Source: Rodentolepis nana (lineage: Eukaryota; Platyhelminthes; Cestoda; Cyclophyllidea; Hymenolepididae). From it: a stretch of DNA of 18,352 nucleotides. Below the pieces are notes generated by a model. It was given only the letters and a program-made list of their open reading frames with translations. It ran no database searches and was not told where the DNA came from. Where the stretch lies: NCBI GenBank assembly GCA_900617975.1, contig UZAE01000778.1:1-18352 (forward strand), given 5' to 3'. The first letter of the stretch is position 1. Each line of letters opens with the position of its first letter. Shown in pieces: positions 1 to 9,861 of this stretch. Position numbers and translations under genes: made by a program.

Positions 1-715
1 TTATCATTAGCCTTTTAGTTGACTTCGGGCTTCACAGAGATGAGGAGGAACATCAAAGTAGCAGAAAGTCGAGGGGTGGTGAACGGAAGAGCGATTCACA
101 GATGTAAAAGAGACAGACAGGCATAAAGGCATAGAAAAGGTAAGACGAGTACTGAGGAAGTAGTTGAATTTGACATACAGTGGGGTGATGGTAGTTTGAA
201 GTGAGAAGTCGAAGAGAAAAGGTAAGATGAGTACTGTTGAAGTGGTCGAATTTAAGAAAAAAGGTGAGGTGAGTACTGTGAAATGGTCGAATATGGACAA
301 AGGTGAGGTGAGTACTGTAAAAATAGTCGAATATGATATAGAGTGGGGTGATGGTAGTTTGAAGTCAGAAGTCAACTGCCGATCAATAGACTTTTTGCAA
401 GTCAGAAGTCAACTGCCGATCAATAGACTTTTTTGTCTTTGAAGCTAGTAGTCGAATTTGACATACAGTGGGGTGATTGTAGTTTGAAGTCATGTCAACT
501 ACCGTGAGGTGGTGGTAGTTTGAAGTGAGAAGTCAACTGCCTTAGTCGAATATGACATACAGTGGGGTCAGAAGTCACTGCCATACAATGGGGTGATGGT
601 AGTTTGAAGTCAGAAGTCAATAGCCATATAATAGACTTTTTTGCCTATTCGTTGCCCAGGGTGCACCACGTGGAGGTAAGTCTATTGCGCACCCCGGATG
701 CGGGAATCATAGCGT
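1..715 (+). repeat. Dispersed repeat family, copy A (expanded, starts at window edge)
   Basis: The copy begins in the middle of the element (TTATCATTAGCC) and runs through shared blocks: GTTGACTTCGGGCTTCACAG, GAGGAACATCAAAGT, AAAAGAGACAGACAG, repeated GGT(G/A)AG-GAGTACTG units, CAGTGGGGTGATGGTAGTTT, AGTCAACTGCC, AATAGACTTTT and a 3' module GTTGCCCAGGGTGCACCACG followed by GGAGGTAAGTCTAT. It is longer than the other copies because its inner units are tandemly duplicated. No transposase, reverse transcriptase or box A/B promoter was seen. The family is unnamed here. Confidence 0.85.
139..434 (+). repeat. Tandem sub-repeats inside copy A (about 37-42 bp units)
   Basis: A unit starting GGT(A/G)AG...GAGTACTG and ending TCGAAT(A/T)T(G/A) recurs at 139, 221, 263 and 302. 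A second 37 bp unit, AAGTCAGAAGTCAACTGCCG followed by ATCAATAGACTTTTT, is duplicated exactly from 362 and 399. Related partial units (the TGGGGTGATGGTAGTTTGAA type) recur up to about 620. Confidence 0.85.
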
Positions 716-849
716 AGCTTCTTCAAAGTGAATCACCACTTTCTTGGGGGGAATTTAGAACCTAAATATCATCTATTAGGTTGGCAACTAAGTCATTGCC
801 GATTTCAAATAAGAAGGCAAATTCGGAATTTTTGTTTAAAAATATAACT

Positions 850-918
850 TTATACAATTAGATATTGGCCGTTCTTGTCGATGACCTTTTTCCATCGTTC
901 CGTTGCGTCAAATGAATC
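850..918 (-). pseudogene. Mariner transposase, C-terminal remnant after internal deletion
   Basis: In a shifted frame just below the deletion junction the minus strand reads ERWKKVIDKNGQYLIV and a stop. This corresponds to the mariner C-terminal block of the ERWQKVVDNDGKYI type. It shows that about 600 bp including the catalytic domain was lost between conserved ends. Confidence 0.85.
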
Positions 919-974
919 TCCTTTAACTGGTGAGGGAACCATAAATCAAGTTTCTTGACATAACCAAGGGTTTT

Positions 975-1286
975 TCATTTTTTTTCAATGCATGTATGTG
1001 ACACATTGAGCTTCTCTGCAATGTCTCGTGTTGTGCTGTGACGATTTGAATCGATAATGGCCTTGATATGGGTTTCATCCACTTCGACTGGGCGGCCAGA
1101 TCGTTGTGAATTTTTCAGTGAAAAATCACCGGAACGAAATCTTTCAGACCAATTTCGACACTGCCTTTCTTTTAAGGCTTCATCTCCATATACGGCACAT
1201 AACTTCTTTTGTGCTTGCGATGCGTTCTTGCCTTTTCGGAAGTAATACAATAAAATGTGTCGGAAGTGCACGTCCTGTTCTTTCAT
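975..1286 (-). pseudogene. Mariner transposase, N-terminal HTH domain only
   Basis: The reading frame starts with Met at 1286, 183 bp inside the right end, as usual for mariner. It covers the two helix-turn-helix units, including FRHILLYYFRKGKNASQAQ, RNWSERFRSGDFSLKNSQRS, GRPVEV and TRDIAEKLNVSHTCIEK. A TGA then interrupts. The same frame continues past it as TLGYVKKLDLWFPHQL, the conserved linker ahead of the catalytic domain, and then breaks off at the deletion. It cannot encode an active transposase. Confidence 0.93.
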
Positions 1287-1469
1287 TTTTAAATTGGGAT
1301 AAAAACAAAACTAAAGAACTAAACAAAAAAAATTTTTTTACTAATTAACCTAGAAGCCCATACAGTAAGAAAAAATATAGGTTAGATGCTCTGGCCACGT
1401 TAACAAAACAAAAGAAAGTATAGAGTGAATCCGTCAACAAAAACGGCAATGACTTAGTTGCCAACCCAA

Positions 1470-2264
1470 TACCTATGGCCTATCTAAAAACGCCTCTTTA
1501 AGGTATCTAGGTGTCAGCCTCTCTTAAATTGCCCAGAATATAATCAATCTTCTCAGTGTAATGCCAAGTTTACTCATGAATACATAGTTTATTATATAAA
1601 ATAAATAAACCCTTTAATATTTTAAAGTGGATGTTGGACCGTGTTCATTGGATTTGTCCAAAGGGGCTAAAATTCGAAAATTGAAGTCGAAATTTCCCTT
1701 AAATATTTGTAAAATCAATGTTTGAAGGTAAGGTCACCATACTTGAGGTGGCATATGTATTTTATTTAATGACTGAAGAATTTTCCGTGCAATTATATGC
1801 ATTAAGTTTTGGTTAAATGAATCATAAAAATTGACATTTAAATTAAATTACAAATGAGTTAGGATCTTGTTTTATGAAAATCAATATTTCCACTAGTGGT
1901 GGAAATGACAAAGTGGCATTAGATTGTGAAAGGCGAGAAATTACTCTTACTACAGTCCTCCAACCCTACCCTTGGAATTTGCAATCTTCAAAGACCTCCA
2001 TTTCAATGTCGAAATTGTGGATTTATTAAGTTAATGGTATTTAATTGGTAGATCGGGTGAATTACGGTGATTCGATTCGGCAGCATTTGAACAGTAGTCA
2101 TTTAAAAGAGGATTTGTAAACTGATCAAAACCCCAATGGCCCATGAATTTAACATGTAGTAGGTTTTAAAGGCAAAATACACATGCTTCGTGTTCGTTTT
2201 TTAGAAATCCCCTCCACCCTTAAAATGCATCTACAACGCTAACATTTTGACAGAGGAAATAGAT
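1470..2264. other. Unannotated AT-rich spacer
   Basis: The spacer between the short mariner and repeat copy B holds no supported gene. A 7 bp stem inverted repeat (TTTCCAC/GTGGAAA, 1887-1905) is the only structure noticed. Confidence 0.5.
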
Positions 2265-2485
2265 TTATATTTATACCAAATGGCAGGCGTTTTGATGGTT
2301 ATCATTAGCCTTTAGTTGACTTCCGGCTTTACAGAGGGGAGGAGGAACATCAAAGTGAAAAAAGTCGAGAGGGGGAGGGGACAGAAGATTGTTTCAAAGG
2401 TGTAAAAGAGACAGACACAAAGGAGGAAAAAAGGTGAGGTGAGTACTGTGAAAATAGTCGAATATGGCATAGAATGAGGTCCACG
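2265..2485 (+). repeat. Dispersed repeat family, copy B
   Basis: The copy starts at TATTTATACCAAATGGCAGG and contains the left half of the family, TTTTGATGGTTATCATTAGC to GGTGAGGTGAGTACTGTGAA and TAGTCGAATATGGC. It then diverges around 2485. It shows the true left end that copy A lacks. Confidence 0.85.
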
Positions 2486-2731
2486 GGTCGGCCTCGTATT
2501 GCATTACCCTGCACTGTATTGTTATAGGGAAATTTTAGGTTGTAGTGTCATGTCAATACAGCGAGGAAAAAATCATCTTGAAAGCTAGTTGATGTCTTAA
2601 CGTTTGAAAATTAAAAGGTCAGTTAAACTGATGCTCTATTCGATCCATGCCCGTTGCACTTTACTGTCAGCTATAAGACTGCGCTAAAACAAACCAACTT
2701 AGTAGTAGAACAGAAGGTAATAAACTTAAAA

Positions 2732-2878
2732 TTAGCTGAAATGTCTATTATTGTTATTAGGTACATTTGCAATCATCTCCAAAGCGTCAAATCCAATTTC
2801 TTCAGCAATGTCTTCTTCAAAGACACTTTCTTCCTCGCTATCCGCTGGAATTTTCAAGGAGCCTAAACCCTCATCACT
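2732..2878 (-). CDS. Putative terminal exon 18 with stop codon
   Basis: The exon encodes 48 residues and a TAA stop. It is strongly acidic (ADSEEESVFEEDIAEEIGF) and ends with an Asn run and RHFS. The acceptor (AAATTTAAATTAG) is poor in pyrimidines. The codon pattern and the phase match to exon 17 support it. I recognise no domain. Confidence 0.5.
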   Translation of the reverse strand, partial: SDEGLGSLKIPADSEEESVFEEDIAEEIGFDALEMIANVPNNNNRHFS

Positions 2879-3880
2879 CTAATTTAAATTTGTAATAAAA
2901 GAAAGGAGTAAAGTAAGAAATCAAATTAAATATTTTACCCAAACGAAGCTGGAATTCGTCACCTGCGGATCTGAAAAGGGGAAAAAGAGGGACATGTTTA
3001 TAAATTGACTGAGACAGATAAAGAGCGAGACATTGGGCAAACTGTCTGCACATTTGTGATCAATTCAGATCTTTCAACTATGTAAGTGTAGATTACTTGG
3101 CATTTCAGGTTCTGCCGCTATAATTAAATTACACGGGATATTGTCAATAAGAATTCGGTAATCCAGCGGGTCTCTCAGTATTGTATCAAACCTCTCAAAT
3201 TGACTATTCATTGTCCCTTAGCACATATCAGCAACTTTCAAACAAAAAAAGAACGGAAAAGGTATGTTGTCTTGCTGTACATTTTTCCCAATTTCTAAGA
3301 TCTTCCACAGGGACCTCGGATCAGTGTCACTTTTCCTACACCAGAAAGTGGTCAGATTATCAACGTAATTAAGTCAAGTTTTTCCATGGTTTCGCTACGT
3401 TCAGCTTCAGTATAGTTGATTTTGTCTAATTGAAGAAATCACCATTTGGTTCAGCCTAATAAGAAATGGCATTAAAATTACTGATTTGGGATTATGACAG
3501 TAATCATCTACTTATAGAACCAAACGCTGCTACTGCTTAGAGATTATCAGATAAATCTCATTTATGCCCATGAAAATGATCTCAAGCAGTCATTAAGAAT
3601 GCCACTAAGGATGAGGTAAAGGAAAAGAGTTCTTCCAACCTGCTGCTTGACTCGAGCACCCAGAACCACGGTATTCTGAACTGAGATCGTATTCATCCTC
3701 CGGAACTAGAAAGGCAGGAATGGGAGTAAATTTGTGGATAGCATTTTAACAACTCAACAAATTCTTACGATAAAAGAAAGGCCGTTTGAGCTGTTTTATT
3801 TCAACAGATCCCAAGTGCCTCCCCCTTTCTTCCAGTGGGGATAGTGGCTTCCGCACTCCAATCACGGTTTCTGCTGGCCT
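2732..3880 (-). CDS. Four-exon C-terminal coding segment: THOC5 tail or end of an unknown downstream gene
   Basis: Four minus-strand exons, 3769-3880, 3640-3705, 2939-2970 and 2732-2878, join through GT...AG introns with matching phases to a TAA stop at 2732-2734. Together they give about 118 residues. The first exon can follow exon 14 of THOC5 in phase with either exon 14 donor. Its motif KRPFFYLPE resembles the extreme human C terminus (KPFKYNHPQ), which otherwise has no counterpart in the window. The rest is acidic and low in complexity, with no family I recognise. An AGTAAA poly(A)-like hexamer occurs on the minus strand at 2657-2662. The alternative is a separate gene whose upstream exons I did not find. 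Confidence 0.5.
2939..2970 (-). CDS. Putative tail micro-exon 17
   Basis: This 32 bp exon lies behind a very strong acceptor (CTCTTTTTCCCCTTTTCAG) and before TGG|GTAAAA. It encodes PQVTNSSFVW and restores phase 0. The intron after it (2879-2938) is 60 bp. Confidence 0.5.
2971..3639 (-). other. Putative intron 16
   Basis: This 669 bp stretch between tail exons 16 and 17 is bounded by GT...AG with a strong acceptor. Nothing else is recognisable inside; the short plus-strand ORF at 3181-3372 is not supported. Confidence 0.5.
3640..3705 (-). CDS. Putative tail exon 16
   Basis: The exon follows CCTGCCTTTCTAG and encodes PEDEYDLSSEYRGSGCSSQA. The amino-acid make-up is acidic and serine-rich, as in a disordered tail. 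It has two bases in and one base out, agreeing with both neighbouring exons. The donor is GCAG|GTTGGA. Confidence 0.5.
3769..3880 (-). CDS. Putative tail exon 15
   Basis: The exon encodes RPAETVIGVRKPLSPLEERG and SVEIKQLKRPFFY, then a GTAAGA donor one base into a codon. The acceptor is weak: TTGCAG before 3880, TTGCAGAG before 3878, or an AG before about 3925. Each is compatible with one of the exon 14 donors. The next intron, 3706-3768, is 63 bp and has a good pyrimidine tract. Confidence 0.45.
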
Positions 3881-4053
3881 CTGCAACTTTGCTCCCATCT
3901 TAATCGAGCCTCCCAGGTGCTATTTCAACGCGTTACACTGGGTGCAATTCAAATATATTAGTGAAACTAAGCTAAAAAAATTTAATTGGACTTCAGACAA
4001 GACAAATGACCCTTTGACCAACAGAAGCGTGCTCACGTGAGTCCTCACCTGTT

Positions 4054-4086
4054 AGCCACACGCACACACACACACACCCACACGCT
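4054..4086. repeat. CA-rich microsatellite
   Basis: A short imperfect (CA)n tract lies in unannotated DNA. It has no evident role. Confidence 0.8.
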
Positions 4087-6024
4087 CTTCAATGTGTTTT
4101 TACGTGTTCCCATTACCCTTTAAATGTCATTGTTTTTTTATGTGACGCGATTTTTAAAGGACAATACTGGCTTTAGTTTGTGTCCTATTTCAACGGTTTA
4201 TGAATCGTGACATTAATCATTATGCTATTCCATTTTGACTCCGACCAATAGTTAAGTGAAGAACAGTGTGGACAGTGTTCAAGGCTGATACAAGTAATTT
4301 GTTATTTATAATTTTAGAGGGGAGGCTTGGTAGGTACGCTTGATGCGATAACCTAAACAGGTGGTCTCAGGTGATGTCTATTCTTGTTTGAGTTTACCTC
4401 ATTCGTCATCTCTTACAAAACTCTTTGTGTTCACTTTATCGCTGTGATCACTTCTGCGTCTCCAGTCATGTGACTATTCACAGTCGGCATGCTTCTCATT
4501 CATATACTCTCGCCAACAATGTGGAAGATTAAGCTGATTTCCCATTGGACACATTACCTAAATGTTATGCTCAAATAAAATACAGTAGTATTTACTAAAA
4601 TACACTTAAAATCTCATAGCCACTTCTACTGGCACAGCTATACCAATTTCCTTGCGTGTTACAACATTCTTCACTTTCTTGTACCAATTCAATTCTCTGG
4701 TTTCCATCCTATGCCCCAGGTACTACATTATTTCAAATTCCATAACTAATCACCGAAATGACCACTTCAAATTCTTCATTTCTCCTTAGAGGACAATTTA
4801 AAATAAAAGAAAATGAAAGTAGTGTCACGAAGCATATTACAACTTAACAGCGGGCAGTGAAGCCACAGTGAAGCGATTGAATACTCAAAATGTAAATGAA
4901 CCACTTGTTTCTGCAGACCAATTTGAAGTCATATAGAGGGGTTAGATGCTCCAAGTACTGTAGAGTGGGAGGGGAGGGTGTATTAGCCTATCTCTGAGGT
5001 CACTACATATCGGCATTCCTTGCAGTGGAAAGTTGAGATTTTTAAGAGCAAGGTAGACACGCGGTAAGAGAACCAATTTGGAATTCACTGTCACTACTTG
5101 CTTAACCGCCAAAGCTTGCTCATAATCGAGGTGAATGCCTTTGTTTTATTTTGAAGGAGCCAGAATGATATGATAATATGAATACAAAAAGCAATTCATG
5201 AAGCACAGGCTGGTAGACACGTACTGAGCAATTCTATCTGCCAAAATTATACCGAATCGAGAGATTATAAGAGAATCCAACAAAATATTACCTTCTCAAA
5301 ATTCAGTCTTGTTTTCTAGAGCACAACAAAATTAAGTGGTGGATGAGACAAGTACCTCGGGATACGAAGCAGTGAGTGAGTTACCTTAACTACCTGGACG
5401 GATTTCAGGACACCAGAGGAAGATTGATTGCCACACAGTGTACTGTAAATTATCGGCTCCCATTGAAGTCTTGGAAGTGGCTGAGTATAGTCTAAATATG
5501 AATTACCCAAGTCCGGAGAATAAACGCTCTGGTATGAAAGGGTTTTAACAGTGAACCATTGGGAGGGAGTGTGGGAGGTGGGGAGGGGGGAGGAGGTTAG
5601 TTATTTCATGAACACAGATTTAAATGAGGACAAGGAATCAAATTCCAGATATAATTTGACAATGACTTGTTGTTGCATACTTAATGGTCGAAACTTATTT
5701 TTCCTTCCAAAAGAATTGGGAACAAATAAAAGTCTTCAGGAGTGACATGTAAAGAGTACATTCACCATTTCTTGAAACTAATGCCTTCAAATGGCACATA
5801 TATTAAACCACGTGACCATTCAAAATCTCTGCAGATATTTTGCCCAAATTGGAGTATTCGTGGTCTTGAATTCCCTGAACTTTCCAAATTATTGTTATAT
5901 GTGTAAATTTGAGAAAAGTAGCTGAAGGTGTTCATTTATTCTTTTTATCATCATATTCAAGAGTTTCTTTGTTTGCCATTAGTCATTTGGGAGGTAGTAT
6001 GAACTCAGTCACTTTATTTTAAAC

Positions 6025-6352
6025 ATTGGGGTGGGGGATAGACTTACCTCCTCGTGGTGTACCCTGGGCAACATATACTCATACGACAAAAGTCTATTAA
6101 CCGGCAGTTGACTTCTGACTTCAAACTACCATCACCCCACTGCATGTCACATTTCACAACTTTCACGGTACTCATTCCACCTTTTCTCTGCCTTTGTGTC
6201 CGTCTGTTTCTTTTGCATCTGTGAATCACTCTTCTAATCCCCCACCCGAATTCTCCTCACTTTGATATTCCCCCCCCCCCTTTGTGAAGCCCGAAGTCAA
6301 CTAAAGGGATAATGATAACTATCAAAACGCCTGCCATTTTGGTATAAATATT
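6025..6352 (-). repeat. Dispersed repeat family, copy C (near full-length, unexpanded)
   Basis: Read on the minus strand it spans the left end (TATTTATACCAAAATGGCAG), the GTTGACTTCGGGCTTCACAA block, an 11 bp G tract, the GTGGGGTGATGGTAGTTTGA block, AGTCAACTGCCGGTTAATAG and the 3' module TGCCCAGGGTACACCACGAG followed by GAGGTAAGTCTAT. This is the best single example of the basic unit, about 330 bp. Confidence 0.88.
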
Positions 6353-6797
6353 TTAATCAGAGTCCTGCAAATCAATTTCGATCCCCTGATGCGATGGTTT
6401 TAAAGCAACGCTTTGCAAATAGCAACTCTTTCTACCTGAAAATCGACTTTTGGCATAGCACTGGGATTTTAACCAGAACGAAGGGTCTAAAATTTTCCCA
6501 AATTAATAGAGAGGGAGATGGCACTTTCGATGTTTACAACCAGAGGGATATATTTGTAGCAGAGCTCAGATAGTAACTCGCCCACTTCACTCCTGGGAAT
6601 AAAATCGGGCCTAAATGTGTGGTGGACACAATAGAAGGTGTAAGGCTTCCATAACCACCCCCTCCCCCAAACCTCTGTGGCAAAATACTCCAGCATAAAA
6701 TTGTTCCGAAATTATCTGAGCTGCAACAATAGTGTCAGGTGATCAGAAATTATTCGGAAAATTGCATCCAATACAAGTTATGGCCAATTGTATGTAA

Positions 6798-6986
6798 TAT
6801 TCGGCTATTTTCACAGTACTCACCTCACCTGTTTTCTACCTTCGTCTTTGAAACACTCTTCTCTTCCCTCCCCCCCCCCTCTCGACTTTCTTTCACTTTG
6901 ATGCTCCTTCCCCTCTGTGAAGCCTGAGTTCAACTAAAGGACAGATGATAATCATCAAAATGCTTGCCATTTGATATAAATAAATA
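6798..6986 (-). repeat. Dispersed repeat family, copy D (left half)
   Basis: On the minus strand it runs from TATCAAATGGCAAGCATTTT through TTAGTTGAACTCAGGCTTCA to ACAGGTGAGGTGAGTACTGT and AAAATAGCCGAATAT. The 3' module is missing. Confidence 0.83.
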
Positions 6987-7288
6987 AACCTTCCAGTAAG
7001 GGGTTGTTGTGAAGTGCAACTTCCTAACACAAATGAACATTCCGGAGGGCGAGGGCGTGCGCTCAGTGGACTTCTCGGCTAATAAGCCAATATTATTCAA
7101 TTATTATTCATGTTCGCTGTGAGCATAATTTCAATAGACACTATACTCGTTATCCGTTCGTTTCCTTATTTGCCATTGAGATAGATGAATACTCCCGAAA
7201 GCCTTTCCACACTAGGGTATTTTGCCATAGTGATTACTGTGGATAAGTCAAGGCTTATCCGCAACAGTGCAAAGTCTTACTTCAGTCT

Positions 7289-7606
7289 GGCCGGGCTGTG
7301 CGATAGACCCACCCCCAGTTGGTACATCCAGAGGAACCTGTACTCAATCGGCATAGTCTATTAACCGGCAGTTGACTTCTTACTTCAAACTTCCATGACC
7401 CCACTCTCTGTCATATTCCGCCACTTCCATAGTACTCACCTTACCCCTACTCTCAACCTTTGTGTCTCTCTTACATCTTTGAAGCACTCTACTATTCCCC
7501 ATCTCCACTTTTTCTCACTTTGATGTTCCTCCCCTTTGTGAAGACCGAACTCAGCCAAAGGGCTAGTGATAACTATCAAAACGCTTGCCGATTGAAATAA
7601 ATATAT
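7289..7606 (-). repeat. Dispersed repeat family, copy E
   Basis: On the minus strand it runs from TCAATCGGCAAGCGTTTTGA to GTCAACTGCCGGTTAATAGA and then a diverged 3' module (CTCTGGATGTACCAACTGGG, GGTGGGTCTATCGCACAGCC) that parallels the copy A end (GTCTATTGCGCACCCCGGAT). This extends the family beyond the AGGTAAGT motif. Confidence 0.82.
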
Positions 7607-9144
7607 AAGTATTGTTTTAGACTCCTAGTCGAGATATTTATTACTGTCTGATCGGGTGACCATATTGGTCGGTTTTCTTTCATAGATAGACAATGTTTGG
7701 CTCAAATGCCAATTATCGCCCCGCATGGATAAATTGCTCTAGTGGCAACTTCGGAGAAATTCCGATATGATTGTACTTTTATTGCTAATCGTTGAAATAC
7801 CTCGACAATCAAGTAAATTTTTGCCTTGCAACGATTGGCAAGGCCAACTGCGAAGTTAGAAGTCGTGGACTCGATGAGCATGCGCACATACTTCCAGAGA
7901 ACCAGACCTGTTGTGTAAAAGTGTTTAGGGGAGCCCTATCTGAAATGGACATTCACATCAGAGAGACACCAAGAGTGCTAGAAATTCAGTAGAGAAGAAG
8001 AAATAGGACATCATAGTAGATGGCATGAAGCCCTTATAATAGCTCGTGAGAACAATAATTATCACGGTATTGACAGTGGGTGTCAGTTCATTTTCACTTT
8101 TCGCGAGGATTTCAGATAGACCACTTCAGGATATGACCGATGAGATTTATACGAAAAAAAGACATTTCAATTGAGAGACATATGCATTTTGAAACATAAA
8201 GGTAAAAGGGGGATGTAATGCCTTAACGACGAGATTACGTGAACTGATTGATAGCTGGTCAGCGATAAGTAAAGACGCCTCGGCGTGGTAGAAACTTCAA
8301 CGGACGGCTTCGAGTTCGGTATCTATAAAGACAGATAAGAATATAAGTAACCATGGGATCTTCACTGTGGATGGTTAGTATGGTATACAACTTGCTTCAC
8401 CGACTCAACGCTGTACTGTAGTGAAACGATATGTTAGATTTGAGCAACAAAGTTATGGAAGAGGAGTGAGCTACCAGGAATGTTAACACTCTCGGTATTC
8501 TGTCTTACTGTCTTAAATTAAAGACAAAGTGTATCAGGGAAGTTGATCTTTATGAGCTACCTGTAAGACTATGTGAAACGCATCTTCGCCCAACACAATT
8601 TCCCTCTGTACCAAAACCTAGCAAGACTCATTCAATTATTTTTCCGTCCACTAGAATCTCGGCAGATCGGGGCTTTTCAATCCAAATCACAACAGATCAA
8701 TAGTGAATGCTAACGAATCTTGGATGTTAACGAACATTAGTCATTAATAATCATGATGTTAAAGTGTGCTTGTATTTCGAATTCTGTCACCATTACTAAA
8801 TACTAAGTGTACGTACTAGTGATAGGATCGAAATATCACATTAAAGAACTGGAATTACTAGTCATAATGGGTATTACTAATCAATAGCAGGGTGGTAGAA
8901 TAAGAATCTCTGCCAAAAAAAGCTGAAAAATCCCTTTCTCCAGCCTAGAACGAATACTGACTCGGGATTTACTATTCTGAAGGCTCCGACATACGTAATT
9001 TTTAAGTATTAATCAGACTCCTATAACAAGCAAGTATAAATAGCTAGCGGTATGAACGTCGAGAGAGTAAAGTAACCACCAATCATTCGACCCTCAGCCG
9101 ATCTACATCAGACACATTCGAGGACAAGAAATCCCCGCGCTCTA

Positions 9145-9161
9145 CCCCCCCCCCCCCCCCC
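9145..9161. repeat. 17 bp poly-C tract
   Basis: A homopolymer C run is followed by CTCCC. Shorter C runs sit at 6270-6280 and near 6870, both inside repeat copies, and at 13163-13172. Such tracts are prone to length error in assembly. Confidence 0.85.
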
Positions 9162-9861
9162 TCCCAAAAAATCAACCTCTCCCGTGTTACCCCACAGCGG
9201 TAAACGTCGAACAGCCCGATGCTCACAAGGATTCATTAATGATGCATCAATAAAAAATGCCTGGATAATTTTTATAAGCATAAGAAAGCGGTGGGGAAGA
9301 GCTGAAAAAACCGCAATTCTGAATCGATTGAAGCTTGCTCCATTCGCAAACCGCACAGTTAAGAAGTGCATTAGTCCAATTGGCTTTCGATTTGTGATTT
9401 CCATTCATGTTGACTAAATCACTTTATCACGAACATTTAACCACAGTTTTCTTTGTAAACGTTCCAAAATAACCTTCGATTTGGTAACTCGGCCTAAGCC
9501 AATGTGGGAAACACACGACGTTGTCATTTCTCTGGGTCAGTATGGCATGACTGGTTTATCATCTGCAGTCGTCTGATCCTAATGTACATATTTATGCGTG
9601 TGTATGCTCCTCTCCAGACCAACAAACCACGTCGCTACATCCGCTTTCGCACACTCAATCACTCACTTTCTCTACCTCAATCTTCCCACATTTGTAGTTG
9701 CGCATTTAATAAAGCTCTTCAGCCAACGATTTCTCGCAGATTCCGCCATTTGTGTAGTGAAGGCTATAAGAAATTAGAACGCCAAATCAACAAGAACGGC
9801 ACATTCCCTTATATAATTCGAGATAGCCCAAAAAAGCCCCTATTATCGAGTAAATGATTAC

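Larger units (their letters stand above)
776..1469 (-). mobile_element. Internally deleted mariner transposon (mellifera/cecropia-like ends)
   Basis: Both ends carry a terminal inverted repeat of about 26 bp (TTAGGTTGGCAACTAAGTCA at left, TTGGGTTGGCAACTAAGTCA at right, continuing TTGCCG in both) with one mismatch. TA target duplications flank it at 774-775 and 1470-1471. The end sequence is typical of the mellifera/cecropia mariners. The element is 694 bp, while autonomous mariners are about 1.2-1.3 kb. It encodes the transposase N terminus and, out of frame, the last residues of its C terminus, but not the DDD catalytic core. It is therefore non-autonomous. Confidence 0.93.
3881..9861 (-). 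other. Roughly 6 kb gap between exon 14 and the tail exons: putative large intron
   Basis: If the tail exons belong to THOC5 this is one intron of about 6 kb; otherwise it is intergenic. It contains repeat copies C, D and E, all in minus-strand orientation, a CA-rich tract near 4054-4086 and a 17 bp C tract at 9145-9161. The stretches 4087-6024 and 7607-9140 show no gene or repeat that I recognise. Plus-strand ORFs at 9184-9417 and 9504-9857 have no recognised homology. Confidence 0.5.

Noticed and set aside
227..442. Plus-strand 71-codon frame at the left edge, with a longer minus-strand frame opposite
   Set aside because: Both lie entirely in the tandem sub-repeats of copy A. The open frames follow from repetition of short units and show no recognisable protein.
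3786..4040. Plus-strand 84-codon ORF
   Set aside because: It lies opposite putative exon 15. The minus-strand reading fits a spliced frame better, and this frame resembles no known protein.
5316..5510. Minus-strand 64-codon ORF as an extra exon of THOC5
   Set aside because: No similarity to the THOC5 C terminus and no well-phased splice sites were found.
9504..9857. Plus-strand 117-codon ORF
   Set aside because: No known family, no start context or splice evidence, and no support beyond length. It is kept only as a finding to check.
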